Assembly (NCBI GenBank): GCA_017617145.1
Contig: JAFZWX010000077.1
Coordinates: 1 to 9,641 of the forward strand
DNA length: 9,641 nt
Origin: Treponema sp.
GTDB taxonomy: Bacteria; Spirochaetota; Spirochaetia; Treponematales; Treponemataceae
Direction: 5' to 3'
In this document: one piece after another, positions 1-6,474 of the stretch
Layout of the letters: every line of letters starts with the position of its first letter
Position numbering within the stretch: position 1 is the first letter of the stretch
The notes under the pieces: model-generated
What the model was told of the DNA's origin: nothing
Database searches by the model: none
Seen by the model: only the letters and a program-made list of their open reading frames with translations
Program-made: the position numbers and the translations under genes

Positions 1-78
1 ACTGTAAGTTTTTTCTTTTCCTTCATCGTTAACCCCATGTTTTTTGCCCTCTGTTTTAATTTTCGGGCATTCTATTTG

Positions 79-137
79 GGTTAGATTTTGACGTGATTTA
101 CATGATTTTTTTCGGTTAGATTTAACGTGATTCAATG
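79..137. repeat. Imperfect direct repeat upstream of the first gene
   Basis: GGTTAGATTT at 79-88 recurs at 114-123. Each copy is followed by ACGTGATT (91-98 and 125-132), so two similar segments of about 25 bp lie 34-35 bp apart, roughly three helical turns. They sit just upstream of the promoter at 145-173. This would suit a pair of activator or repressor half-sites, but no family can be named from the sequence. Confidence 0.4.
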
Positions 138-144
138 CGAAATC

Positions 145-173
145 TTGAAAATCGGCTGAGATTAAAGTATCAT
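145..173 (+). promoter_or_regulatory. Predicted sigma-70-type promoter, TTGAAA-17-TATCAT
   Basis: TTGAAA at 145-150 and TATCAT at 168-173 are each 5/6 matches to consensus with an ideal 17-bp spacer. The usual +1, seven bases after the -10 box, falls on A180. That is the first base of an ATG codon. The transcript would therefore either be leaderless for an ORF starting at 180 or carry a 117-nt leader for one starting at 297. It would also exclude the in-frame ATG at 135 as a start from this promoter. Confidence 0.5.
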
Positions 174-179
174 TTTATT

Positions 180-482
180 ATGTCCAACTGGTATATTTAC
201 TTTCTAATCTTCCTTCTCTGTATTTATTATCCTATGATAGAAAGACGTAGGAGAAGAAGACGAGAACGTAGAAGACTTAGAAAAGGAGAAACAAAAATGA
301 CACCAAAAATGCTTGAAGAATGTATTGGAAAAACAGCAACAATTTATACAGAAGGTGGCCTTGGCGGTTATGTTGCAACAGTTTTAGCCGTAGAAGAAAA
401 CTTTCTTAAAATTGAAGACAAAAAAAATATCCGTTATCTGAATATTGATATGATAAACTCTATTCAAATCAAAAAAGAATAG
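180..482 (+). CDS. Small membrane-anchored, Arg-rich protein with C-terminal beta-rich domain, unknown function
   Basis: I do not recognise this as a named gene. From ATG180 it encodes 100 residues: a hydrophobic segment at residues 3-20 (probable single membrane helix), an arginine run at 21-35 including seven consecutive Arg, then a compact domain at 40-100. That domain has alternating hydrophobic strands and a central Gly-Gly turn, resembling small Sm-like/SH3-like barrel proteins of unknown function. The positive cluster right after the helix predicts an N-out, C-in orientation with the domain in the cytoplasm. The start is uncertain. ATG180 has no Shine-Dalgarno but coincides with the predicted transcription start. 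ATG297 (M40) has an excellent one (283-288) and would give a soluble 61-residue protein. ATG135 has no ribosome site. The gene ends one base before an ATG in the frame of the GH43 gene, so the two are probably co-transcribed. The low-complexity Arg tract comes from purine-rich DNA, so the N-terminal part could be untranslated leader. Confidence 0.5.
   Translation: MSNWYIYFLIFLLCIYYPMIERRRRRRRERRRLRKGETKMTPKMLEECIGKTATIYTEGGLGGYVATVLAVEENFLKIEDKKNIRYLNIDMINSIQIKKE
283..288 (+). promoter_or_regulatory. Internal Shine-Dalgarno (AAGGAG) for ATG297
   Basis: AAGGAG lies eight bases before ATG297, inside the open frame that begins at 180. It is the only strong ribosome site upstream of this gene and supports a short 61-residue product, alone or in addition to the long form. 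Confidence 0.6.
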
Positions 483-541
483 CATGTTTTTCTTTGCAGC
501 AATATTTTTATCACTTTTTTCAACAGCACCATTATCCGCGC

Positions 542-547
542 AAGGAG
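542..547 (+). promoter_or_regulatory. Shine-Dalgarno (AAGGAG) deciding the GH43 start
   Basis: AAGGAG is followed by five bases and then ATG553. The alternative in-frame ATG484 has only a weak A-rich run before it. This favours 553 as the main start of the GH43 protein. Confidence 0.65.
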
Positions 548-552
548 TTAAA

Positions 553-1482
553 ATGAACGACGAAACAAATTTCCACAAAAATCCTATTATAAAAAACATT
601 TATACTGCAGATCCTGCTCCGATGGTTTACGGCGACACGCTTTATTTGTATACAACTCATGATGAAGATGAACTTGTAAATGATTTTTATACTATGCGGG
701 ACTGGCGCTGTTTTTCCACAAAGGACATGGTAAATTGGACCGACCACGGAAAGATTTTTTCGCTTGATGATATTGAATGGGCAGATGACAGAGCTTGGGC
801 TCCACAAGCAATTGAACGAAACGGAAAATTTTATTTGTACTGCCCTGTTCACAAAAAAAACGGCGGTATGGCAATTGCTGTTGGAGTTTCAGACAGCCCT
901 ACAGGTCCTTTTAAAGACATTGGAAAACCTCTTGTTGATGAAGGCGACTGGAACGACATTGATCCAACTGTTTTTATTGATGATGACGGTCAGGCATATC
1001 TGTATTTTGGAAATCCGGAACTGCGTTATGTTCATCTTAATGAAGATATGATTTCGTATAACAAAATAATTGGCGTTATGAAAATTCCTATGAAAGTTGA
1101 AGCATTTGGTAAAGGAAGTCATAATACAGGAACTTCTTACGGCGAAGGACCCTGGTTTTATAAACGCAACGGACTTTATTATATGGTTTACGCTGCTTTT
1201 GCTCCTGGAGAAAAACGAAATGAACACCTTGCCTATTCAACTTCTAAAACAGCAAGAGGTCCCTGGATTTATGGCGGAGTTTTAATGGAAGAAGGCCCTT
1301 GTTTTACAAATCATCCGGGAATTGCAGATTTTAAGGGGCATTCATATTTATTCTACCATACTGATGAGCTCCCGGGTGGAAGTTTATTCCATCGAAGTGT
1401 TTGTGTTGCGGAATTCAAATACAATGCCGACGGAACAATCAGTACAATTAAAAAATGTGATGGTGTAAGCGCAATAAAATAG
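553..1482 (+). CDS. Glycoside hydrolase family 43 (beta-xylosidase / alpha-L-arabinofuranosidase type)
   Basis: A five-bladed beta-propeller glycosidase of family GH43, expected to remove arabinose or xylose from arabinoxylan oligosaccharides by an inverting mechanism. Counting from ATG553 (309 aa), the three expected acidic residues are visible: catalytic base D20 in TADPAPMVY, pKa-modulating D137 in DIDPTVFIDDDGQAY, and catalytic acid E198 in YGEGPWFYKR. Other family signatures are STKDMVNWTDHG, VSDSPTGPF and FYHTDELPGGSLFHRSV. The length equals one catalytic domain with no binding module. The start at 553 rests on a good AAGGAG. An in-frame ATG at 484 would add 23 residues (MFFFAAIFLSLF then STAPLSAQG) that look like a signal peptide core and cleavage site but lack basic residues at the N-terminus. 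The location is therefore cytoplasmic by ribosome-site evidence and exported by the longer reading. The gene lies 70 bp after the small membrane gene, with no promoter or terminator seen between them. Substrate specificity within GH43 cannot be read from sequence alone. Confidence 0.9.
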   Translation: MNDETNFHKNPIIKNIYTADPAPMVYGDTLYLYTTHDEDELVNDFYTMRDWRCFSTKDMVNWTDHGKIFSLDDIEWADDRAWAPQAIERNGKFYLYCPVHKKNGGMAIAVGVSDSPTGPFKDIGKPLVDEGDWNDIDPTVFIDDDGQAYLYFGNPELRYVHLNEDMISYNKIIGVMKIPMKVEAFGKGSHNTGTSYGEGPWFYKRNGLYYMVYAAFAPGEKRNEHLAYSTSKTARGPWIYGGVLMEEGPCFTNHPGIADFKGHSYLFYHTDELPGGSLFHRSVCVAEFKYNADGTISTIKKCDGVSAIK

Positions 1483-1516
1483 TTGTACAATAAAAAGCAG
1501 ACATTTTTACATTTTG

Positions 1517-1545
1517 TTTACAACACGTTTTTTTTCATATATAAT
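1517..1545 (+). promoter_or_regulatory. Strong sigma-70-type promoter of the GGDEF-EAL gene
   Basis: TTTACA at 1517-1522, a 17-bp spacer and a perfect TATAAT at 1540-1545. The predicted start is near 1552, giving a 77-nt leader. The leader contains a small perfect hairpin, GTTTC-TTAG-GAAAC (1585-1598), and a Shine-Dalgarno AGAGAGG at 1615-1621. I do not see a c-di-GMP riboswitch core in it. Confidence 0.65.
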
Positions 1546-1628
1546 ATTTATATATTTAAAATCATATCTTCAAAAAGTTCCTTGGTTTCTTAGGAAACAA
1601 AATAATTCTACACCAGAGAGGTCATAAT

Positions 1629-3377
1629 ATGGAAAGAAACTTCAAACTACCTGGAAGATATGAATTTGTTGAAAAAACTCTCAATAATATTACCTCTAGA
1701 AAGCGCGTACATATTATATTTTATTTTTTACTGCTTATTCTTTTTGAAATTGCCAATTATTTTCTTAGAGTTACTGTTTCTTCTACAGAAATTTTATTTT
1801 TTAAAGGTATTGCCATTCCGGTCGCTTCATTACCTGGTGTTTTTTCATCTCTTGCAAATATCTGTATAATTCTGCTTGTTGTTCTTTTTGATACCCTTGG
1901 TTTTATTACCGCTGCTATTATTCTTGCATATCAGGCTATTAAACTCATTTTTATTATTTTTGTATATCATCAGGGAACTAGTCTGGCAGGAATTTTTACT
2001 AATCTGTTTACTCTTCTTGCAATTGTTGTAATGTATTTAAAAAACAGACAAATCGAAAAAATCCAGAAAAGACTTCGCGAGCAGGCTGTTACCGACAGTC
2101 TTACTGGGCTTCCAAATCGGCTTGCCTGTAATGAGCTTATTAAATCATTAATAAAGAAAAATGAAAAATTTGCCATTACAATGATAGACTTAAATAATTT
2201 TAAGAGCATAAACGATACCCTTGGTCACAATGCAGGAAATGAAGTTCTTAAAGAAATTGCAACTCGCTGGAAATTTGCTGCCGATTCAGGACTTTCTGGT
2301 ACACATGATTTTATCACTCGTCAAGGTGGCGATGAATTTACTTTGATAATCCGCAATTATAAATCAGATAATGATATTTATAAGGCTATTAAATATTATG
2401 AATCTGTTCTTGAAAAAAAGATTATCCTTAGAGACCGTGATTTTTTTGCTTCTGCAAGCTTTGGTTATGCAGAGTTCCCTGCTGATTCTGATAACTTTGA
2501 TACTCTTTTTTCTTATGCCGATCTTGCTATGTATGATATCAAGCGAACAAACAGCAGTGCACATATTCTCAGGTTTTCTCCTGATTTACTTAAAAACGGC
2601 GAACACGATATTGAAATTGAACGAAAAATCAGAAATGCCCTTGAAGAAAATACTATTTACTTTGCGCTTCAACCACAGTTTGATATGCAGCATAAACTCC
2701 GTGGTTTTGAAGCTCTAGCACGAATGAAAGATTCTGAAGGAACAATCATTCCTCCAGGAGAATTTATTCCTATTGCCGAAACAGTAGGTCTTATTGATAA
2801 AATTGATGAAAGGATTTTTAGGGATGCAACAAAATTCTTTGGCGAACTCATTAAAAAAACAGGGCTTGAAACAATTTTAAGTGTAAATGTTTCTGTTCGT
2901 CATTTAATTAAGGACGATTATGTTAACGAAGTTCGAACGATTCTTAAGAAAAATGGTATACCTCCTTCACAGCTTGAAATAGAAATTACAGAATCCATTA
3001 TGATTGATTCAGAAGGACCTGCTATTGAAAACATTAACGAACTCAAAAAAATGGGAATCCGAATTGCTATTGATGATTTTGGTACAGGCTATTCTTCATT
3101 AAGCTATTTGAACCGTATTCCTGCCGATTTATTGAAAATTGATAAATCATTCATCGATAAAATGAATTCTAGTGATTCTTCAAAGCAGTATGTCGCTTCA
3201 ATTATTTCTATCGGGCACATAATGAATTTTTCTGTAATATCAGAAGGTGTAGAAGAAGACTCCCAGCTTGATACTTTGCGTGCAATTGGCTGCGATTTAA
3301 TTCAAGGCTTTATATGGGGCCATCCAATGACACCGGAAGAAGCAGAAAAACTTGTTCACCAGATGCTGATATCTTAA
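1629..3377 (+). CDS. Membrane-bound GGDEF-EAL protein (c-di-GMP turnover)
   Basis: Bifunctional-looking c-di-GMP enzyme of 582 aa. Residues 28-47 and about 64-137 are hydrophobic, suggesting four or so membrane helices with no periplasmic sensor domain of note. A short linker with basic residues (138-152) leads into the GGDEF domain at about 153-315: DSLTGLPNR, IDLNNFKSINDTLGHN and an intact GGDEF at 233-237. The inhibitory I-site position reads GTHD instead of RxxD, so product inhibition is probably lost. The EAL domain (about 325-580) keeps the residues expected for activity: E361 in the EAL motif, N420, E452 in EITES, D482-D483 in DDFGTGYSSL, K503, E539 and Q559. Both activities are therefore possible on paper; such proteins often work mainly as phosphodiesterases. 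It would set motility or surface attachment behaviour from the inner membrane. It has its own promoter and ribosome site and is convergent with the GH3 gene 12 bp away, so a functional link to sugar use is not implied. Confidence 0.95.
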   Translation: MERNFKLPGRYEFVEKTLNNITSRKRVHIIFYFLLLILFEIANYFLRVTVSSTEILFFKGIAIPVASLPGVFSSLANICIILLVVLFDTLGFITAAIILAYQAIKLIFIIFVYHQGTSLAGIFTNLFTLLAIVVMYLKNRQIEKIQKRLREQAVTDSLTGLPNRLACNELIKSLIKKNEKFAITMIDLNNFKSINDTLGHNAGNEVLKEIATRWKFAADSGLSGTHDFITRQGGDEFTLIIRNYKSDNDIYKAIKYYESVLEKKIILRDRDFFASASFGYAEFPADSDNFDTLFSYADLAMYDIKRTNSSAHILRFSPDLLKNGEHDIEIERKIRNALEENTIYFALQPQFDMQHKLRGFEALARMKDSEGTIIPPGEFIPIAETVGLIDKIDERIFRDATKFFGELIKKTGLETILSVNVSVRHLIKDDYVNEVRTILKKNGIPPSQLEIEITESIMIDSEGPAIENINELKKMGIRIAIDDFGTGYSSLSYLNRIPADLLKIDKSFIDKMNSSDSSKQYVASIISIGHIMNFSVISEGVEEDSQLDTLRAIGCDLIQGFIWGHPMTPEEAEKLVHQMLIS

Positions 3378-3389
3378 GCCTGACTTAAT

Positions 3390-5756
3390 TTATCGGTTTG
3401 CAAATTTTACAATTTTCCGCGCAATTTTTTCGGTTATTACTCCACCAGAAATACTTATCAGACTTTCCAGAGGGTTTTCTTCTACGCCCGAAATTCCAAT
3501 TTTTACAGCAGGGTCATCCTTTGATTTGCTTTTGCTTTTTAGAATTATTGCCGTTCTGTAAAGCTTAAGCAGAAGCCTTACATATAGACTTTCTTTTGAC
3601 ATTGCAATCAAACTGTCTGTAACTGTGAACTCTCCTTTTTTATGACGCGGGTGCTTTACAAAAACGCCGGCCTGTTCTTCTTTATCCGGACGGACAAGCT
3701 CTGTAATATCTTCTCCTTCAATTTTAACAGGAGCAGAAAGCTTTATATCTTTTACACTTGCACCAACACAAATTTCGTATTCTCCACCAGCAGTTGCAAA
3801 ACTGTTTTTCTTTGTGGAATAAACGCTGAATGCACGGTCATCTAAAGGAATTGTTATTGTTTTTTGTTCGCCTGCTTTTAGAAAAACCTTTTGGAATGCG
3901 CGTAGTTCTATATAGGACCGCGAAATACTAAGGTCACAAGGCGGATTTTTTACATAAACCTGCACAATTTCTGCTCCGTCGACAGTGCCAATATTTTTGA
4001 TAGTTACTTCTATGGACCCTGTGTTTCCTGAGGCTCTCGAAGGGCTATCAGTTAAATTCACCTTCAAATCCGAATATTCAAACTTCGTATAACTCAAGCC
4101 ATAACCAAATTCATACTGAACAGGAATATTTTTTGTTTCATACCAACGGTAACCTACAAGAGGGCCTTCAACATAATCAACATCAAGATCGTCTACAGGA
4201 AATCCTGTTTCAACTTTAAATGGCCAGGTTTCTGCAAGTTTTCCGCTTGGATTTTTATTACCACAAATCAGTTCAGCACAAGCTTCGCCACATGCTTCGC
4301 CGCACAAATACATATGAAGAATTGCATGAACATCGGAAGTAAAAGTCAAATCAATTGGAGATCCGCTGAAGGTTATAAGTGCAATGTTTTTTGTAATTGC
4401 TGAAATTTCTTTATACAAAGCAATATGACTTTGAGGAAGCTTTAAATTATCGCGGTCAAAACCTTCTCCTTCGTATGATTCTTCGAGTCCACAAAAATAA
4501 AGCACTGGTATACGCGGATTTTTTTCTATCACTGCGCGGACTTTTGCTACAGCCTGTGTTTTTAGTTTTTCATTTAATTTTGATTTTTTACTTTCTTTAC
4601 AAAAATCAGAATAATAACCTGGTATATATTCAACATCATAATATTTTTTAAGTGCTTCAACTGCATTAGGATAAGGTGCCGTATTTATATGACTTGAACC
4701 TCCTCCCTGGAAACGCATTTTTTCTGCAAGCTCACCAACTATAAGAATTTTCTGATTTTTAGCAAGCGGGAAGAATCCGTCGTTCTTAAGAAGAACTGCA
4801 CTTTCACAGGCAAGCTCCAATGCATTTTGGTGCTGAACCTTAAAATCAATAGGTTCTACTTTTGAACCTCCGGCAAATTCTTCTTTATGTTCATCGTATT
4901 GCAGCGCAAGTTCAATTATTCTTTTACAGGCTGTATCAAGTTCGGCTTGCGTAAGCTCACCTTTTTCATAAGCGGCTTTTAGCTGTTCTTCAAAATATCC
5001 GTTTGAATCTGGCATTCCTAAATCAAGTCCGGCCTTTAAACTTTTTACTGCATCAATATTGGCTCCCCAGTCAGACATTACAATACCTTCAAAACCCCAG
5101 TCATCACGAAGAATTTCTGTGAGAAGTTTTTTATTGGCACTTGCAAATGTTCCGTTTATCATATTGTATGAACACATAATAGAATGCGGTTGTGATTTTT
5201 TAACAGCACGCTCAAAACCTGCAAGATAAATTTCGCGCATTGTTCTTTCATCAACATTACTTGAAGAACTCTGACGATATTTTTCCTGATTGTTCAGGGC
5301 AAAATGCTTAAGACAGGCTCCAACATTTTTACTTTGTAATCCATTTGCAAAACCTGCTGCCATCTCACCCGAAAGAAGAGGATCTTCCGAAAAATATTCA
5401 AAATTGCGCCCACACAAAGGAGAGCGTTTTATATTCATACCACAGCCAAGAACAATCTGAACGTTTTCTGCCTTAGCTTCTTGTGCAATAGATTGAGCCA
5501 TTTTATAAGTTGCTTGTGTGTTCCAACTTGAAGCAATTGCGCATGCCGTAGGATAACAAGTTGCTATATTGCTGTTATTAATATCACCAACTTCTTCGTT
5601 CCCAGTCTGATGCCGGAGCCCGTGTGGTCCATCGCTAACCGAAATTACAGGTATTTTCCCATCAGCCGAAAAAGTATCCCAGCTGCCAACACCATTTAAA
5701 AGTCTGATTTTTTCATCAATCGAAAGGCTTGCTAAAATTTCATCTACAGTTTTCAT
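3390..5756 (-). CDS. Glycoside hydrolase family 3 beta-glycosidase (beta-glucosidase type)
   Basis: Retaining exo-beta-glycosidase of family GH3, likely hydrolysing cello- or other beta-gluco/xylo-oligosaccharides. Order of domains in 788 aa: TIM barrel (about 1-290) with the substrate motifs SDGPHGLRH, KHFALNNQE and the nucleophile D229 in VMSDWGA; alpha/beta sandwich (about 310-520) with the probable acid/base E431 in EGEGFDRDNLKLP; fibronectin-III-like domain (about 575-675) preceded by the usual EFGYGLSYTKF; and a tail (about 680-788) with a basic run and an NPLESLISISGG segment, like the extra C-terminal tail of many gut-anaerobe GH3 enzymes. No signal peptide is present, so it should act in the cytoplasm on imported sugars, matching the SD-supported form of GH43. 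No Shine-Dalgarno precedes the ATG; the upstream sequence is A/T-rich with a possible -10 box very close to it. It lies 69 bp downstream of the Nudix gene on the same strand. Sugar specificity is not determinable here. Confidence 0.94.
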   Translation of the reverse strand: MKTVDEILASLSIDEKIRLLNGVGSWDTFSADGKIPVISVSDGPHGLRHQTGNEEVGDINNSNIATCYPTACAIASSWNTQATYKMAQSIAQEAKAENVQIVLGCGMNIKRSPLCGRNFEYFSEDPLLSGEMAAGFANGLQSKNVGACLKHFALNNQEKYRQSSSSNVDERTMREIYLAGFERAVKKSQPHSIMCSYNMINGTFASANKKLLTEILRDDWGFEGIVMSDWGANIDAVKSLKAGLDLGMPDSNGYFEEQLKAAYEKGELTQAELDTACKRIIELALQYDEHKEEFAGGSKVEPIDFKVQHQNALELACESAVLLKNDGFFPLAKNQKILIVGELAEKMRFQGGGSSHINTAPYPNAVEALKKYYDVEYIPGYYSDFCKESKKSKLNEKLKTQAVAKVRAVIEKNPRIPVLYFCGLEESYEGEGFDRDNLKLPQSHIALYKEISAITKNIALITFSGSPIDLTFTSDVHAILHMYLCGEACGEACAELICGNKNPSGKLAETWPFKVETGFPVDDLDVDYVEGPLVGYRWYETKNIPVQYEFGYGLSYTKFEYSDLKVNLTDSPSRASGNTGSIEVTIKNIGTVDGAEIVQVYVKNPPCDLSISRSYIELRAFQKVFLKAGEQKTITIPLDDRAFSVYSTKKNSFATAGGEYEICVGASVKDIKLSAPVKIEGEDITELVRPDKEEQAGVFVKHPRHKKGEFTVTDSLIAMSKESLYVRLLLKLYRTAIILKSKSKSKDDPAVKIGISGVEENPLESLISISGGVITEKIARKIVKFANR

Positions 5757-5763
5757 AATTAAA

Positions 5764-5769
5764 AGTATA
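5764..5769 (-). promoter_or_regulatory. Possible -10 box (TATACT) just upstream of GH3
   Basis: On the minus strand TATACT ends seven bases before the GH3 ATG, so the predicted transcript would begin about one base before the start codon. There is no recognisable -35 box and the region is A/T-rich, so this may be chance. It is listed because GH3 lacks a Shine-Dalgarno and leaderless translation would explain that. Confidence 0.2.
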
Positions 5770-5825
5770 AACCATAATTGCGAAAACTACATTAAAAATC
5801 GAATCGCTTTTGTTGTTTAAATTGA

Positions 5826-6389
5826 TTATTTGCGGCTGTCATTTACAATATGAAGAAGTGCATTGCTTTTTAAAATCTCAGGCATTCTGGTACGCAGGAA
5901 TTCTGGCCGCAAGTCAATTTGCGGAAGTTCTTCAAGCGGAATCCAGAATCTTTCTTCGTGCTCCCGGTTCCAGCCGTAGCTTTCTGCATTAAGCTCTTGT
6001 GAGCCGCGTGGTTTCATTAAAAAATAAAATTCAATTACGTGACAGGTGTAGTCTTTAATAATTTCTTCTGAGCCGGTAAAAAAGTTTTCGCAGATTACCG
6101 CAAGATGATCAATTTCGTAAGGAGCGCCAGTTTCTTCCTGCACTTCACGAAGTACACAAGCCTCTGCACTTTCGCCCATATTAACTCCGCCACCAACAGT
6201 ATAAAAACAATCCGAGCTTTTAGTTTTCATAACAAGAAGCTTGCCGTCTTCAACAATCAAAGCCCCCGCCCGGTAGCGGAACCAGTGTTTATTCACCATA
6301 AAACAGCAGTCCGGGTAGCCGCATTTTAAGTCAGATAAATCGATTTTTTCTTCACTTTTCATTCTACGATAAGTAACATAAAAAAACAT
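5826..6389 (-). CDS. Nudix hydrolase
   Basis: Mg-dependent pyrophosphohydrolase of the Nudix superfamily, which cleaves nucleoside diphosphates linked to another group; the substrate cannot be told from sequence. The Nudix box is complete: G67, x5, E73, x7, then R81-E82 and E85-E86 followed by TGA, i.e. GX5EX7REUXEEXGU. Before it, WFRYRAGALIVEDGKLLVMK forms the first strands of the fold. A pair of motifs CGYPDCCF with three Cys lies at 23-30, and another Cys at 61, which could be structural or redox-sensitive. At 187 aa it is a single domain. Start choice is uncertain: neither ATG6389 nor the in-frame ATG6362 (M10, MKSEEKIDLSDL) has a Shine-Dalgarno, and 6362 would give a more typical N-terminus of 178 aa. 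It diverges from the regulator gene across an 85-bp gap and may be read through into GH3. Confidence 0.9.
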   Translation of the reverse strand: MFFYVTYRRMKSEEKIDLSDLKCGYPDCCFMVNKHWFRYRAGALIVEDGKLLVMKTKSSDCFYTVGGGVNMGESAEACVLREVQEETGAPYEIDHLAVICENFFTGSEEIIKDYTCHVIEFYFLMKPRGSQELNAESYGWNREHEERFWIPLEELPQIDLRPEFLRTRMPEILKSNALLHIVNDSRK

Positions 6390-6399
6390 TTTTGTAAAC

Positions 6400-6408
6400 T
6401 GCTATAAT
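6400..6408 (+). promoter_or_regulatory. Extended -10 promoter (TGC-TATAAT) for the regulator operon
   Basis: TG at 6400-6401, one base, then a perfect TATAAT at 6403-6408 form an extended -10 element that does not need a good -35, and none is present. The predicted start is near 6415, giving a 60-nt leader. The opposite strand of the same bases reads TATTAT (6409 to 6404) and could serve the divergent Nudix gene, so one -10 region may fire both ways. Confidence 0.5.
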
Positions 6409-6414
6409 ATGAGT

Positions 6415-6427
6415 CTACGATGCGTAG
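6415..6427. promoter_or_regulatory. Candidate operator: palindrome at the predicted transcription start
   Basis: CTACG-ATG-CGTAG is a perfect 5-bp inverted repeat beginning at the predicted +1 of the regulator operon. The left half within TCTACGAT also occurs at 6363-6370, just inside the divergent Nudix gene. It could be an autoregulatory binding site, or simply a short 5' hairpin in the transcript. Confidence 0.35.
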
Positions 6428-6448
6428 GTTGTATCAGGCTATGTGTGG

Positions 6449-6462
6449 TGATAATCTTATCA
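6449..6462. promoter_or_regulatory. Candidate operator: TGATAA-TC-TTATCA palindrome
   Basis: A perfect 14-bp palindrome with 6-bp half-sites and a 2-bp centre lies directly before the ribosome site of the regulator gene. A two-base centre is too short for an RNA loop, so it fits a DNA site for a dimeric XRE-type repressor better. Binding by the adjacent regulator is inference. Confidence 0.4.
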
Positions 6463-6464
6463 TC

Positions 6465-6469
6465 GGAGG
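6465..6469 (+). promoter_or_regulatory. Shine-Dalgarno (GGAGG) deciding the regulator start
   Basis: GGAGG is followed by five bases and then ATG6475. This selects ATG6475 over the upstream in-frame ATG6409, which would overlap the promoter and add a 22-residue stretch unlike any XRE N-terminus. Confidence 0.75.
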
Positions 6470-6474
6470 TACAA

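Noticed and set aside
45..69. TGCCC/GGGCA inverted repeat as a terminator of an upstream gene
   Set aside because: Only 5 bp with a 15-nt loop and no proper T run after it on either strand; no gene is visible next to it in the window.
135..179. ATG135 as the start of the first gene
   Set aside because: No ribosome site, and it lies upstream of the predicted transcription start because the promoter at 145-173 is inside this stretch.
532..852. Open frame on the minus strand opposite GH43
   Set aside because: It lies wholly across the clearly conserved GH43 coding sequence and has no ribosome site or recognisable domain.
1552..1628. c-di-GMP riboswitch in the leader of the GGDEF-EAL gene
   Set aside because: The leader is A/T-rich with only one 5-bp hairpin; I see none of the conserved GEMM core or tetraloop-receptor pattern.
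6409..6474. ATG6409 as the start of the regulator
   Set aside because: It overlaps the -10 box and adds a Cys-rich 22-residue stretch unlike XRE proteins. ATG6475 has a proper GGAGG.
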